A DNA stretch of 64,000 bases from JANQRZ01 sp965215165 (lineage in GTDB: Bacteria > Bacteroidota > Rhodothermia > Rhodothermales > JANQRZ01). Below the pieces are notes generated by a model. The model saw only the letters and a program-made list of their open reading frames with translations. It made no database searches and was not told the origin of the DNA. A program made the translations under genes and the position numbers. The DNA is taken from positions 248,001 through 312,000 of the forward strand of contig CBDCCX010000006.1 in the NCBI GenBank assembly GCA_965215165.1. Reading direction: 5' to 3'. Of the stretch, positions 33,499 through 40,608 are shown piece by piece (the first letter of the stretch is position 1; every line of letters begins with the position of its first letter).

Positions 33499-34659
33499 AT
33501 GCCCGTCACTCCTGACTATCCACCTGAGCTAACGCTAGATGATGTGCTGGTTCGCGTCGCCAAAAGCGGCAGGAACCCAAACATCGGTCGGGTTCACACG
33601 GCGAAGCTATACGAGGGACCGCGCGTATCGAAGGTGGCGACGCTCCGAGAGATATTGGTAGGGGCGACGGGCGAGCACCATCACTGGGCGCTCACGGTGG
33701 CTTCGTTCAAGAAGCTCAAAGCTGGCTGGTTTGTCGAGAAGGAGAAGTCCATCACCATTGAGGACAACCAAGACGGCAGCGTTCAGAAGCTGCTTACTCT
33801 TCTGCAAAGCAGCTTGACCGACGCTCTTCCAGATGAGTCAGGGGAGTATCACGTACTCAGTTCGGAGGCTGCTCAGGGTATCGAGAACCTCCTCGAACTG
33901 GCGACCGAGGCGAGCGATCAGAGCAAGGTTGACCTCCTCGAAGTCATCCTGCGCAGCGATGCGATTGGCCGGGTCGGAACAGAACAGCTTGTCGCCGTCC
34001 TCCAGTCAAGTCCGACGGAGGTGATACAGAACCTTGCCACCGCCACCCGTCTGATCGAATACCAGCGCGCCCTCGACGAGTTCAAGCAGCTCGTCGGCGA
34101 TTGCTGCGACAGTGAGACGGTCATCCAGAAGCACCTGGAAGCAAACCCGTGGCTGTTTGGAAGCGAGTACAGCGTACTCCTCGACCGCCGGAAGTGGACC
34201 AGGGATCACAGCTTGGACTTCATGCTGCGTAGGACGACAGACGGATACTTGGAGATCATCGAGATCAAAACGCCCTTCGCTGACCCAATTCTGCGATACG
34301 ACAAATCTCATGACAGCTATTACCCCTCTGCCAAGCTGAGCTTAGTTCAAGGGCAGGTGGGCCGCTACATCTCCGAGGTCAAGAGGAAGCGAGACTCAAT
34401 CCGCGCGAACGACAAGGAGGACCCGCTAGAAATCCGCGCCCGCGTCGTCATTGGTAGGGACGGCAACGAGGCACACCAACACGCCCTCCGGTCCCACAAC
34501 GCTCAGCTTCACAGCATAGAGATCCTGACCTTCGACCAACTCGTGCGTATCGGTGAGAGGACTTTGGAGGTCTTCCGAGAAGAGGTCGCTAGCGACAGCG
34601 TTGCGGCACCTCTCCCGACCGCCAAGGCATCGGTTCCTGCTGAGGATTTCCCCTTCTAA
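33499..34659 (+). CDS. DUF4263 (Shedu-type) nuclease (cassette 5)
   Basis: The 386-aa product has a C-terminal DUF4263 domain: LDEFKQLVGD, VIQKHLEANPWLFGSEYSVLLDRR, HSLDFMLRRT, and YLEIIEIKTPF, a PD-(D/E)XK core (D in LDFML, E and K in EIKTP), then LSLVQGQVGRYISEV. The domain is that of SduA, the single-gene Shedu anti-phage system. The N-terminal 200 residues are divergent. It is a complete gene in its own cassette, between GTTAGGC and GCCTAAC cores that are complementary over 13 bp. Function in defence is inferred from the family. Confidence 0.75.
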   Translation: MPVTPDYPPELTLDDVLVRVAKSGRNPNIGRVHTAKLYEGPRVSKVATLREILVGATGEHHHWALTVASFKKLKAGWFVEKEKSITIEDNQDGSVQKLLTLLQSSLTDALPDESGEYHVLSSEAAQGIENLLELATEASDQSKVDLLEVILRSDAIGRVGTEQLVAVLQSSPTEVIQNLATATRLIEYQRALDEFKQLVGDCCDSETVIQKHLEANPWLFGSEYSVLLDRRKWTRDHSLDFMLRRTTDGYLEIIEIKTPFADPILRYDKSHDSYYPSAKLSLVQGQVGRYISEVKRKRDSIRANDKEDPLEIRARVVIGRDGNEAHQHALRSHNAQLHSIEILTFDQLVRIGERTLEVFREEVASDSVAAPLPTAKASVPAEDFPF

Positions 34660-34670
34660 ACCCCGTAGCT

Positions 34671-34757
34671 GCCTAACCCGCAGCTGCAGGCCGACACAGG
34701 GCACCAGCGTTGTCAGCCGCTCCGAACGTCGCCGCTTCCATAGCTTCCGCCAGTCCG
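34671..34757 (+). other. attC site 5, right half lost
   Basis: GCCTAACCCGCAGCTGCAGG opens a normal attC and the loop word CTTCCATAGCTTCC is still visible, but no GCGGCTGAGCGG...GTTRRRY half follows. Coding sequence of another gene begins instead. Confidence 0.65.
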
Positions 34758-35132
34758 TTGACGGTCTACGACGACCGACTCTTCTTCGCTGCCGACGACG
34801 GGCAAGTTGGAAGAGAGCTCTGGGTTCTCGCGCCCACCGGGGTTGATACAGAGTCGTCGCCAACATCACAGGCAGTACGTCTGCACACCCCGTTCCCGAA
34901 CCCTGCCCATCACGATGTCTCCATTGCCTTCGATCTCCCCGCAGCCGGTTCCGTTCGCGTGGAGGTGTTCGACGTGCTCGGCCGCCGCATGGCGGTGCTC
35001 GCCGACGAGCCGGTCACGGCTGGATCGCACGAGTTGACGTGGGAAACAAGGACTCTACCGAGCGGGGTCTACCTCGTCCGACTGACCGCTGGGGATGCGG
35101 TGCAAACCCAACGCCTGACTCTAGTTCGGTAA
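34758..35132 (+). pseudogene. 3' fragment of a secreted protein with type IX sorting domain
   Basis: The frame reads an ELWxxDG-type repeat (LFFAADDGQVGRELWVL), then a T9SS type A sorting domain (FPNPAHHDVSIAFDLP, VRVEVFDVLGRRMAVL, GSHELTWETRTLPSGVYLVRLTAG). The N terminus and signal peptide are missing and the fragment begins at the broken attC 5, so it is the end of a larger gene moved or left there. Its presence indicates a type IX secretion system in the organism. Confidence 0.75.
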
Positions 35133-35236
35133 CTGCGACTGGAAACCTGGGCTTCCGCTATCTTGCGAGCCACGTTCTCCTTCAGCCAGAGCACCACAGC
35201 GATGAGCGCACTCGTGTTGAAGACATCCGATGCGGG

Positions 35237-35566
35237 ATGAAAATCCCGAATGCCGACGCCGCCTTCGTTCCGCCGGAGAAGCTGACCGATTACTTGCTCG
35301 CCCTCGCTCACCCGGTCGGCGGCCCAAAAGCACGGTTCTTCCGAGTACACGGCTTCGACGAGACCAACATGGCGGAGCTAGAAGCGGGTCTACTTGCTAT
35401 CGCTCGCAGTGCTGATGCCGAAGGCACAGAGAGTCCGCACGGCGCGAAGTACGTCGCCGACGGCAGCCTCCCGACCCCAACCGGGCGCAGTGTCCGAGTG
35501 CGAACAGTGTGGATCGTGGAGCCAGCCGACCCTCGTCCGCGTCTAATCACCGCTTACCCTGCCTGA
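35237..35566 (+). CDS. DUF6883 domain protein (cassette 6)
   Basis: The 109-aa product begins MKIPNADAAFVPPEKLTDYLL, then HPVGGPKARFFRVHGFDE, GTESPHGAKYVADGSLPTP and VRTVWIVEPADPRPRLITAYP, matching DUF6883. Such genes often sit beside DUF4926 genes, as here. A TATCTTG word at 35159 may be its -10 element. The pair is probably toxin-antitoxin-like or an immunity module, but this is inference. Confidence 0.72.
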   Translation: MKIPNADAAFVPPEKLTDYLLALAHPVGGPKARFFRVHGFDETNMAELEAGLLAIARSADAEGTESPHGAKYVADGSLPTPTGRSVRVRTVWIVEPADPRPRLITAYPA

Positions 35567-35582
35567 TCCATCGAGAAAAGCT

Positions 35583-35810
35583 ATGATCCAAGAACACGAT
35601 ACTGTAGTGCTGAGGCGCGACCTCCCGACTCTGGGTCTAGAGCGAGGTGACGTTGGAGCCGTCGTCCACGTCTATGGCGACGGAGCCGCCGTGGAAGTAG
35701 AGTTTGTGTCCGGTGACGGGGCGACGGTGGGCGTGGAGACACTGGAGTTGGAAGATGTTCGCCCACTCGGTCGAGATGAAATCTTACACGCGCGCGCCAT
35801 AGCCGCATAA
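35583..35810 (+). CDS. DUF4926 domain protein (cassette 6)
   Basis: The 75-aa product matches DUF4926: MIQEHDTVVLRRDLPTLGLE, RGDVGAVVHVYGDGAAVEVEF, VETLELEDVRPL, an SH3-like small beta protein. It starts 17 nt after the DUF6883 stop. Its TAA lies in the attC core GCATAAC. Likely partner of DUF6883. Confidence 0.75.
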   Translation: MIQEHDTVVLRRDLPTLGLERGDVGAVVHVYGDGAAVEVEFVSGDGATVGVETLELEDVRPLGRDEILHARAIAA

Positions 35811-35929
35811 CCCGCGCTTGCAGGCCGACCCAACGCGGCGGGTTCTGCGTTGCTCGACCGTCAGGGTCTACTTGGCTTGCCCAACCGTTCAGTTTTCTGT
35901 TGGGCGGCTGAAGCGCAAGTCTGTTACAC
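35805..35929 (+). other. attC site 6
   Basis: GCATAACCCGCGCTTGCAGG at the left and TGGGCGGCTGAAGCGCAAGT...GTTACAC at the right; the arms GCGCTTGCAGGCC / GCTGAAGCGC are inverted. The partner core GTTATGC at the left of cassette 6 is gone. Confidence 0.72.
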
Positions 35930-35996
35930 GCCCGCAGAACCTCGGCAACTACTCGGGACCACAGCGCGTTCTCTACGGCAACCGACCGAGCTAGCC

Positions 35997-36209
35997 ATGA
36001 AACCTATCGTCGTCCGCGACCCTGAGATCCTCGGCGGAACGCCTGTGTTTGCCGGAACCCGAGTGCCCGTCCAGAACCTCGTCGATTACCTTGCCGCAGG
36101 CGACGACCTCGGCGAGTTCCTCGCTGATTTCCCGACCGTCCGCCGGGAGCAGGTCGAGATATTTTTGGAACGGGCGAAGGACGCGCTTCTCGAAGCTGAG
36201 GCCGCCTGA
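35997..36209 (+). CDS. DUF433 antitoxin (cassette 7)
   Basis: The 70-aa product reads MKPIVVRDPEILGGTPVFAG then TRVPVQNLVDYLAAGDDLGE and FPTVRREQVEIFLERAKDAL, the DUF433 winged-helix antitoxin family. It is followed 3 nt later by a DUF5615 PIN-like gene, its usual toxin partner. ATG 35997 was used; the open frame upstream contains the attC. Confidence 0.82.
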   Translation: MKPIVVRDPEILGGTPVFAGTRVPVQNLVDYLAAGDDLGEFLADFPTVRREQVEIFLERAKDALLEAEAA

Positions 36210-36212
36210 GTC

Positions 36213-36536
36213 GTGCGCGTCCTGCTTGACGAATGCCTGCCGGGCCGGAAGCTGAAGCCGGGCTTCCCAGACCACGACGTGCGTACGGTCGCAGACCTGG
36301 ACTGGCGCGGGATCAAGAACGGTGCGCTTTTGGCGCTGGCGGAGCCGGAGTTCGACGCCTTCGTGACGGTGGACGGCAGCCTCCAGTATCAGCAGAACAC
36401 GCCGGAGGTGGACCTTCTGATCGTCGTGCTGAAGGCAAAGAGCAACCGGCTGGAGCACTTGTTGCCCCTGGTGCCGGATGCGAACTTGGCACTTGCAAGG
36501 GGTAGCATCCGAGAGGTTATCGTCGTGGGCGTGTAA
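36213..36536 (+). CDS. DUF5615 PIN-like toxin (cassette 7)
   Basis: The 107-aa product (GTG 36213) starts VRVLLDECLPGRKLKPGF, with Asp/Glu acid residues of the PIN-like active site, HDVRTVADLDWRGIKNGALL and FDAFVTVDGSLQYQQN. It is the DUF5615 family toxin, a predicted RNase. The TAA is in the attC core GTGTAAC, exactly complementary to GTTACAC at 35923. It forms a toxin-antitoxin pair with the preceding DUF433 gene. Confidence 0.82.
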   Translation: MRVLLDECLPGRKLKPGFPDHDVRTVADLDWRGIKNGALLALAEPEFDAFVTVDGSLQYQQNTPEVDLLIVVLKAKSNRLEHLLPLVPDANLALARGSIREVIVVGV

Positions 36537-36630
36537 CCCGCCACTGCACGCCGACGCAGGACGCGAGTGTTCTCGGCTCGTGCCGGCGCTCTCGCTTTCG
36601 TAGCCTCGTTCGGTCATCGTGCGGTTAGCC
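36531..36630 (+). other. attC site 7, last of the array
   Basis: GTGTAACCCGCCACTGCACGCC at left; GCGGTTAGCC at right. Loop CTTTCGTAGCCTCG. The right boundary is not well defined and may extend to about 36650. Confidence 0.6.
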
Positions 36631-36645
36631 GTGCGGGAGGAGCGC

Positions 36646-36688
36646 CCGTCAAGCGTCGGCGGCTTCGAGCTTGGCGGCGTTCTCCGAG
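36646..36688 (-). pseudogene. C-terminal remnant resembling the ABC-F gene end
   Basis: On the minus strand this reads ENAAKLEAADA followed by a stop, nearly the same as the last residues of the ABC-F protein (WEDAAAKLEAADA, ending at 37400). Nucleotides around GTCGGCGGCTTCGAGCTTGG match those at 37408-37426. A displaced 3' end copy is likely; only about 40 bp is visible. Confidence 0.4.
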
Positions 36689-36691
36689 ACC

Positions 36692-37186
36692 TCATCGCTC
36701 TTTCTGGTCGGCGAGCTTCTGTTCGAGAAAGCGCCGGTCCAGCGCGTCCTTCTCGCGGTCGCTCTGCTTCATCCGCAAGAGCAGACGCGCCGAGGCAAAG
36801 GGGATAGGTACGCCGTCGAGGGGAATCCACTCGGTTTCGTCTCTTGCTTCCTCGTAGCCGATGCCGCAGGCGCGCAGCATCAAGTCCACCACGATCTCGT
36901 CGACCACCCTGACGACGGTGTAGCGCTCCAGGTCATTCGTGCCCATCTCGCGGATGGCCCGGTCCGGCAGAATCTCCAGCGCCCGCCGCACGCGCGTCAC
37001 GTTTTCCGGCGCACCGTCGAGTAGCAGGTCGATGTCTTCGGTAGCGCGCAGGAAGCCCTGCTGGACGACGGCCATCCCGCCCACGACGATGTAGCGCGCG
37101 TCCTGTTCGTTCAGCGCTCGGCAGAGCGAGAGGAGGTCGGCGCGTCCGGGCGGGCGGGGCTCTTCAGCCGGTGGGTCTGGTTCCAT
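36692..37186 (-). CDS. nucleotidyltransferase, AbiEii/MNT-like
   Basis: The 164-aa product has RYIVVGGMAVVQQGFLRATEDIDLLLD, a polymerase-beta type nucleotidyltransferase core (GG plus DxD), and VVRVVDEIVVDLML as the third acidic strand. Such proteins are toxins in MNT or AbiE-like modules. The upstream ORF at 37111-37338 overlaps its start and is probably the partner. The C terminus runs into a region of low similarity. Confidence 0.72.
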   Translation of the reverse strand: MEPDPPAEEPRPPGRADLLSLCRALNEQDARYIVVGGMAVVQQGFLRATEDIDLLLDGAPENVTRVRRALEILPDRAIREMGTNDLERYTVVRVVDEIVVDLMLRACGIGYEEARDETEWIPLDGVPIPFASARLLLRMKQSDREKDALDRRFLEQKLADQKER

Positions 37187-37338
37187 GCGTCGGCCTCGGC
37201 GTGGGTCTTGAAGCGGAAGACGCCCTTCGGCGCGACGCGGGGGCCGAGGAGCTTCCCCGCCGTGCGCTGGAGCTGGTCGAAGCGGTCCCAGTAGGGCGGC
37301 AGGTTGCGCCCGCCGAGCACCTTCATCGAGTCAGCCAC
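37111..37338 (-). CDS. hypothetical protein, probable partner of the nucleotidyltransferase
   Basis: The 75-aa product (MADSMKVLGGRNLPPYWDRF then FRFKTHAEADAWNQTHRL) is small and basic. It is read before the nucleotidyltransferase gene and overlaps its 5' end by 76 nt in another frame. This tight overlap suggests a two-gene toxin-antitoxin unit. The start could be 12 nt further in (MKVL). Family unknown. Confidence 0.55.
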   Translation of the reverse strand: MADSMKVLGGRNLPPYWDRFDQLQRTAGKLLGPRVAPKGVFRFKTHAEADAWNQTHRLKSPARPDAPTSSRSAER

Positions 37339-37399
37339 GAGATTAGGGGAGTAGCGTATCAGGGCAACGACGGGCGTTGAGTGGCGTTCCGAAGCGCGG

Positions 37400-39451
37400 T
37401 CAGGCGTCGGCAGCTTCGAGCTTGGCGGCGGCGTCTTCCCACCGCTTCATCAGCTTTTTTAGCTCGGCCTCGACCGTGCCGAAGGCCGCCATCGTCTCCT
37501 TGAACGCCACGGCCTGCTGGTAGAACTCGGGGTCGGCGAGCCGGGTCTCGAGCGCTTCCTTCTCCTGCTCCTTCGCGGCGACCTCGTTCTCGAGCTTGTC
37601 CACGAGGCGGGCCAGGAGCTTGGGGTCCTCGATCTTCCCGGCGGGCTTGCCTTTCTGGAGCGTCTGGTAGAGCCGGTTGCGCTCCTCGGCCTCCTGGCGT
37701 TTCTGCTCCTTCGTCTTCTTGCCGCCTGAGGACGCAGGTTTCGCAGCGGTGGGCTTCGGCACGCGGGCCTTCGGTGGGGCGCTGGCCTGCCCGTCGCCCG
37801 CCGCGCCGGAGCCGGTCGCGCCCTGGCGCTCGCGCTGCCAGAGGTAGTCGGAGTAGGTGCCGTCGTAGACCTTGGCCCCGCCGTGCCCGACCCACCAGAC
37901 GCTCGTCACGATCTGGTCGAGGAAGTGCCGGTCGTGCGAGACGACGACGAAGGTCCCGGCGTACTGCCGCAGCGCCTCGACCAGGACGGCCTTCGAGGCC
38001 ATGTCGAGGTGGTTCGTCGGCTCGTCGAGGATGAGGAAGTTGGCCGGCGAGAGGAGGGTCCGGGCGAGCGCGAGCCTGCTTCGCTCGCCGCCGGACAGGA
38101 CCCCGACCGGCTTGAACACGTCGTCGCCCTGGAAGAGGAACGCGCCGAGGAGCGAGCGAAGCTCGGTCTCGGACTGCCCGCGCGAGACCTCCCGAAGTGC
38201 GCCGAGCGCCGTCAGGTTGTGGTCGAGCGAGTCGGCTTGGTGCTGGGCGAAGAAGGCGGGCTGGACCTGGTAGCCGAGGTCTCGTGTGCCCTCGAACGGC
38301 TCCTTGCCGTCGAGGATGCGGGCGAGGGTCGACTTGCCGGCTCCGTTCTTGCCGATCAGCGCGATCTTGTCGCCGCGCTCGATCAAGAGCGGCCCGGCGT
38401 CGTCGAACACCTCGACGGTACCCCCCTCGGGGTTGGGATAGGTCTTCGAGAACGCCGAGACCTCGAGCACGGAGCGGCCGGAGCGCGGCGGCTCGGGGAA
38501 GCGGAAGTGGATCGCAGCCTCCTCCTGCGGCGGCGGGGCGAGGCGCTCCATCTTCTCGAGCGCCTTGATCCGGCTCTGGGCCTGCGCGGCCTTCGTCGCC
38601 TTCGCCCGGAAGCGCTCGACGAACCGCTCCATCTGGGCGATCTCGCGCTGCTGGTTGTCGTAGGCCGCCTGCTGGAGGGCCCGCCGCTCGGTGCGCTCCT
38701 CGAGGTAGAACGCGTAGTTGCCGGCGTACTCGGTCACCGTGCCGGCGTACAACTCGGCGATGGAGGTCACCATCCGGTCGAGGAAGTAGCGGTCGTGCGA
38801 GACCAGGACGACCGCGCCGGGGTAGCCCTTGAGGTAGGTCTCGAGCCAGTCGATGGACTCGATGTCGAGGTGGTTGGTCGGCTCGTCCAGGAGCAGCACC
38901 GACGGGTTCTGGAGCAGCAAGCGCGCCAGGGCGACGCGCATCCGCCAGCCGCCGGAGAAGGTGCGGAGCGGGCGCTGCATGTCCTCGGCCTCGAAGCCCA
39001 GCCCGGAGAGCACCGACTCCGTCTTGGGCCGGATCAGGTGACCTTCGAGGCGATCCAACTCGCTCTGCGCGCGGGTCAAGGCCTCGACGCGCTTCATGTA
39101 GGCATCGGAGTCGTGGTCCGGCATCGACTCCAGCTCCAGCGTGATGTCACGGACGGCGCGCTCGCGGCCGAGCACCTCGGCGAAGGCGTCGAGCGCGGCC
39201 TCTAGGACGGTCGTCTCGCCCGGCATCTCCTGCACGTCCTGCGTGAGGTAGCCGACCGTCGTGCCGCCCTCGAACGAGACCTCGCCCCCGTCCACCGGCT
39301 GCGTCCCCGAGATGGCGCGCAGCAGGGTCGACTTGCCCGCGCCGTTGGGCCCGACGAGGCCGGTGCGGACGCCCGGCCGGACGGCCCACGTCAGCCCGTC
39401 GAGCACGACCTGCCCGCCGAAGGCGACCGAGACGTTTGTGAGATAGATCAT
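37400..39451 (-). CDS. ABC-F family ATP-binding protein
   Basis: ABC-F proteins have two ATPase domains without TM segments and act on ribosomes in translation or antibiotic resistance. The 683-aa product has Walker A GPNGAGKSTLL (about residue 34) and GKNGAGKSTL (about 366), signatures FSGGWRMRVALA and LSGGERSRLALA, Walker B LLLDEPTNHLD and LILDEPTNHLD, an inter-domain linker, and a C-terminal charged coiled coil from about 570. It resembles Uup/YdiF-type members. The start overlaps the upstream gene by 4 nt (ATGA), so it is translationally coupled. Confidence 0.92.
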   Translation of the reverse strand: MIYLTNVSVAFGGQVVLDGLTWAVRPGVRTGLVGPNGAGKSTLLRAISGTQPVDGGEVSFEGGTTVGYLTQDVQEMPGETTVLEAALDAFAEVLGRERAVRDITLELESMPDHDSDAYMKRVEALTRAQSELDRLEGHLIRPKTESVLSGLGFEAEDMQRPLRTFSGGWRMRVALARLLLQNPSVLLLDEPTNHLDIESIDWLETYLKGYPGAVVLVSHDRYFLDRMVTSIAELYAGTVTEYAGNYAFYLEERTERRALQQAAYDNQQREIAQMERFVERFRAKATKAAQAQSRIKALEKMERLAPPPQEEAAIHFRFPEPPRSGRSVLEVSAFSKTYPNPEGGTVEVFDDAGPLLIERGDKIALIGKNGAGKSTLARILDGKEPFEGTRDLGYQVQPAFFAQHQADSLDHNLTALGALREVSRGQSETELRSLLGAFLFQGDDVFKPVGVLSGGERSRLALARTLLSPANFLILDEPTNHLDMASKAVLVEALRQYAGTFVVVSHDRHFLDQIVTSVWWVGHGGAKVYDGTYSDYLWQRERQGATGSGAAGDGQASAPPKARVPKPTAAKPASSGGKKTKEQKRQEAEERNRLYQTLQKGKPAGKIEDPKLLARLVDKLENEVAAKEQEKEALETRLADPEFYQQAVAFKETMAAFGTVEAELKKLMKRWEDAAAKLEAADA

Positions 39452-40608
39452 GGGGGGTCAAGTGTCGAGGCGTGCGCGTGGGCGAATCCGACGAGCAGGA
39501 ACGGCGTCGGGAGGACAAAATACGCGGCGTCGAAGATGACCGCGCCCGGCTCGCGCTGCGCCAGGTCGAGCGCGAACGAGAGGGCGACGAGGCCAAGCAG
39601 CAGCCACCCCACCCGCACCGCGACGGCCGTCGTGCTCGCCGCCGTCCAGCCGAGCGCGAGGGCCCCGACCACGCTTGCCACGATCGCGCCCGTGGGCAGG
39701 TAGAGGCTCTGCACGGCGAATGGCCCGAAGGCCGCGAACCGCGCCGGGTCCCACAGCGCAAATGGCACCCACGTCGCCGCCCACACCGCCAGCGCGATGC
39801 CGGCGAACACGGCCCCGCGCCCCCACGCCGCGCGGAAGGCACACGCCGCGCGGAAGGCATAGGCCCCGTAGACGGCATAGACCACGCCGACGAACAGCCG
39901 GGTCGAGAGCAGCAGGCCCACGAGCACCGCTGCCGCAGCCAGCGCGCCGGGATGGTGCCGTGCCCGCTCGCACACCCAGAGCGAGCCGAGCGCGAGCGCT
40001 GCGTTCAGGAACAGCTCGCTGTGGACCACCAGCTCGTAGTGGACCGACGGCAGCAGCGCGAGGCCGAGCAGGGCGGCGAGTCTAGCCTCCGGGGCCGCCC
40101 AGCGCAGCACGGCGAGGAAGACGACGAGGCCGGCGACGGGCAGGAGGGGAAGCAGTCCAACGCTCCAGAAGGGAAGCGCCAGCGCGAACAGAACAGGGAA
40201 CCCCGAGGGCCGGATGGGCGAGTCGTAGGGATAGCTCCCGCTCGTGATCCGGTCCAGCCACACGTCGAGCGCCGGAAGCCGGGCGACGCCATTCGTCTCC
40301 GGGCTGAGCAGCGCCAGTGCCAGGGCGACCAGCACGAGCGCGGCTTCGAGCCAGCGTGGGTCCGCCCCAGACCGCCGGGCGAGCCGCACAGCCCCGACGT
40401 AGACCGCCGCGAAGACGAGCGCGGCCGGCCAGGCGAACGGCGTCACCTCGCCGCCATACCGCACCACGAACGCCGCGCCGATGAAGGCCAGACCCAGCGC
40501 TGCCCACACGGCCGTGGCATCGGGCGAGGTCGGCTGCCCGAGGCCCAGCAACGCCCTGGTCACGCTCGCCCTCGCGCCCTGGTCGTCGCCCTCGGGCTCA
40601 GTACGCAT
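39448..40608 (-). CDS. polytopic membrane protein, glycosyltransferase-like
   Basis: The 386-aa product has roughly 8-10 TM helices (LGLAFIGAAFVVRYGG, AALVFAAVYVGAVRLA, ALVLVALALALLSPE, LLPLLPVAGLVVFLAVL, and so on). There is an acidic Asp pair region (YPYDSPIRPSG) as in some lipid-linked sugar transferases. A short 18-bp duplication gives AFRAACAFRAA. It lies between the WcaJ-like gene and the ABC-F gene, overlapping both, so a role in surface polysaccharide is likely, but no motif proves it. Confidence 0.6.
   Translation of the reverse strand: MRTEPEGDDQGARASVTRALLGLGQPTSPDATAVWAALGLAFIGAAFVVRYGGEVTPFAWPAALVFAAVYVGAVRLARRSGADPRWLEAALVLVALALALLSPETNGVARLPALDVWLDRITSGSYPYDSPIRPSGFPVLFALALPFWSVGLLPLLPVAGLVVFLAVLRWAAPEARLAALLGLALLPSVHYELVVHSELFLNAALALGSLWVCERARHHPGALAAAAVLVGLLLSTRLFVGVVYAVYGAYAFRAACAFRAAWGRGAVFAGIALAVWAATWVPFALWDPARFAAFGPFAVQSLYLPTGAIVASVVGALALGWTAASTTAVAVRVGWLLLGLVALSFALDLAQREPGAVIFDAAYFVLPTPFLLVGFAHAHASTLDPP

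Larger units (their letters stand above)
30511..36630 (+). mobile_element. integron-type gene-cassette array without integrase (CALIN-like)
   Basis: At least six units of ORF(s) followed by an attC-like site, all ORFs on the plus strand. Each cassette begins GTTRRRY-like and its attC begins with the exact complement: GTTATAC/GTATAAC, GTTATGC/GCATAAC, GTTACAC/GTGTAAC, GTTAGGC/GCCTAAC, GTTACAC/GTGTAAC. Complementarity extends to 10-13 bp in several. attCs share CCCGCCGCTGCAGGCCGAC on the left and GCGGCTGAGCGG on the right. Boundaries are from first core to last core. No tyrosine recombinase occurs anywhere in the window. Confidence 0.85.
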
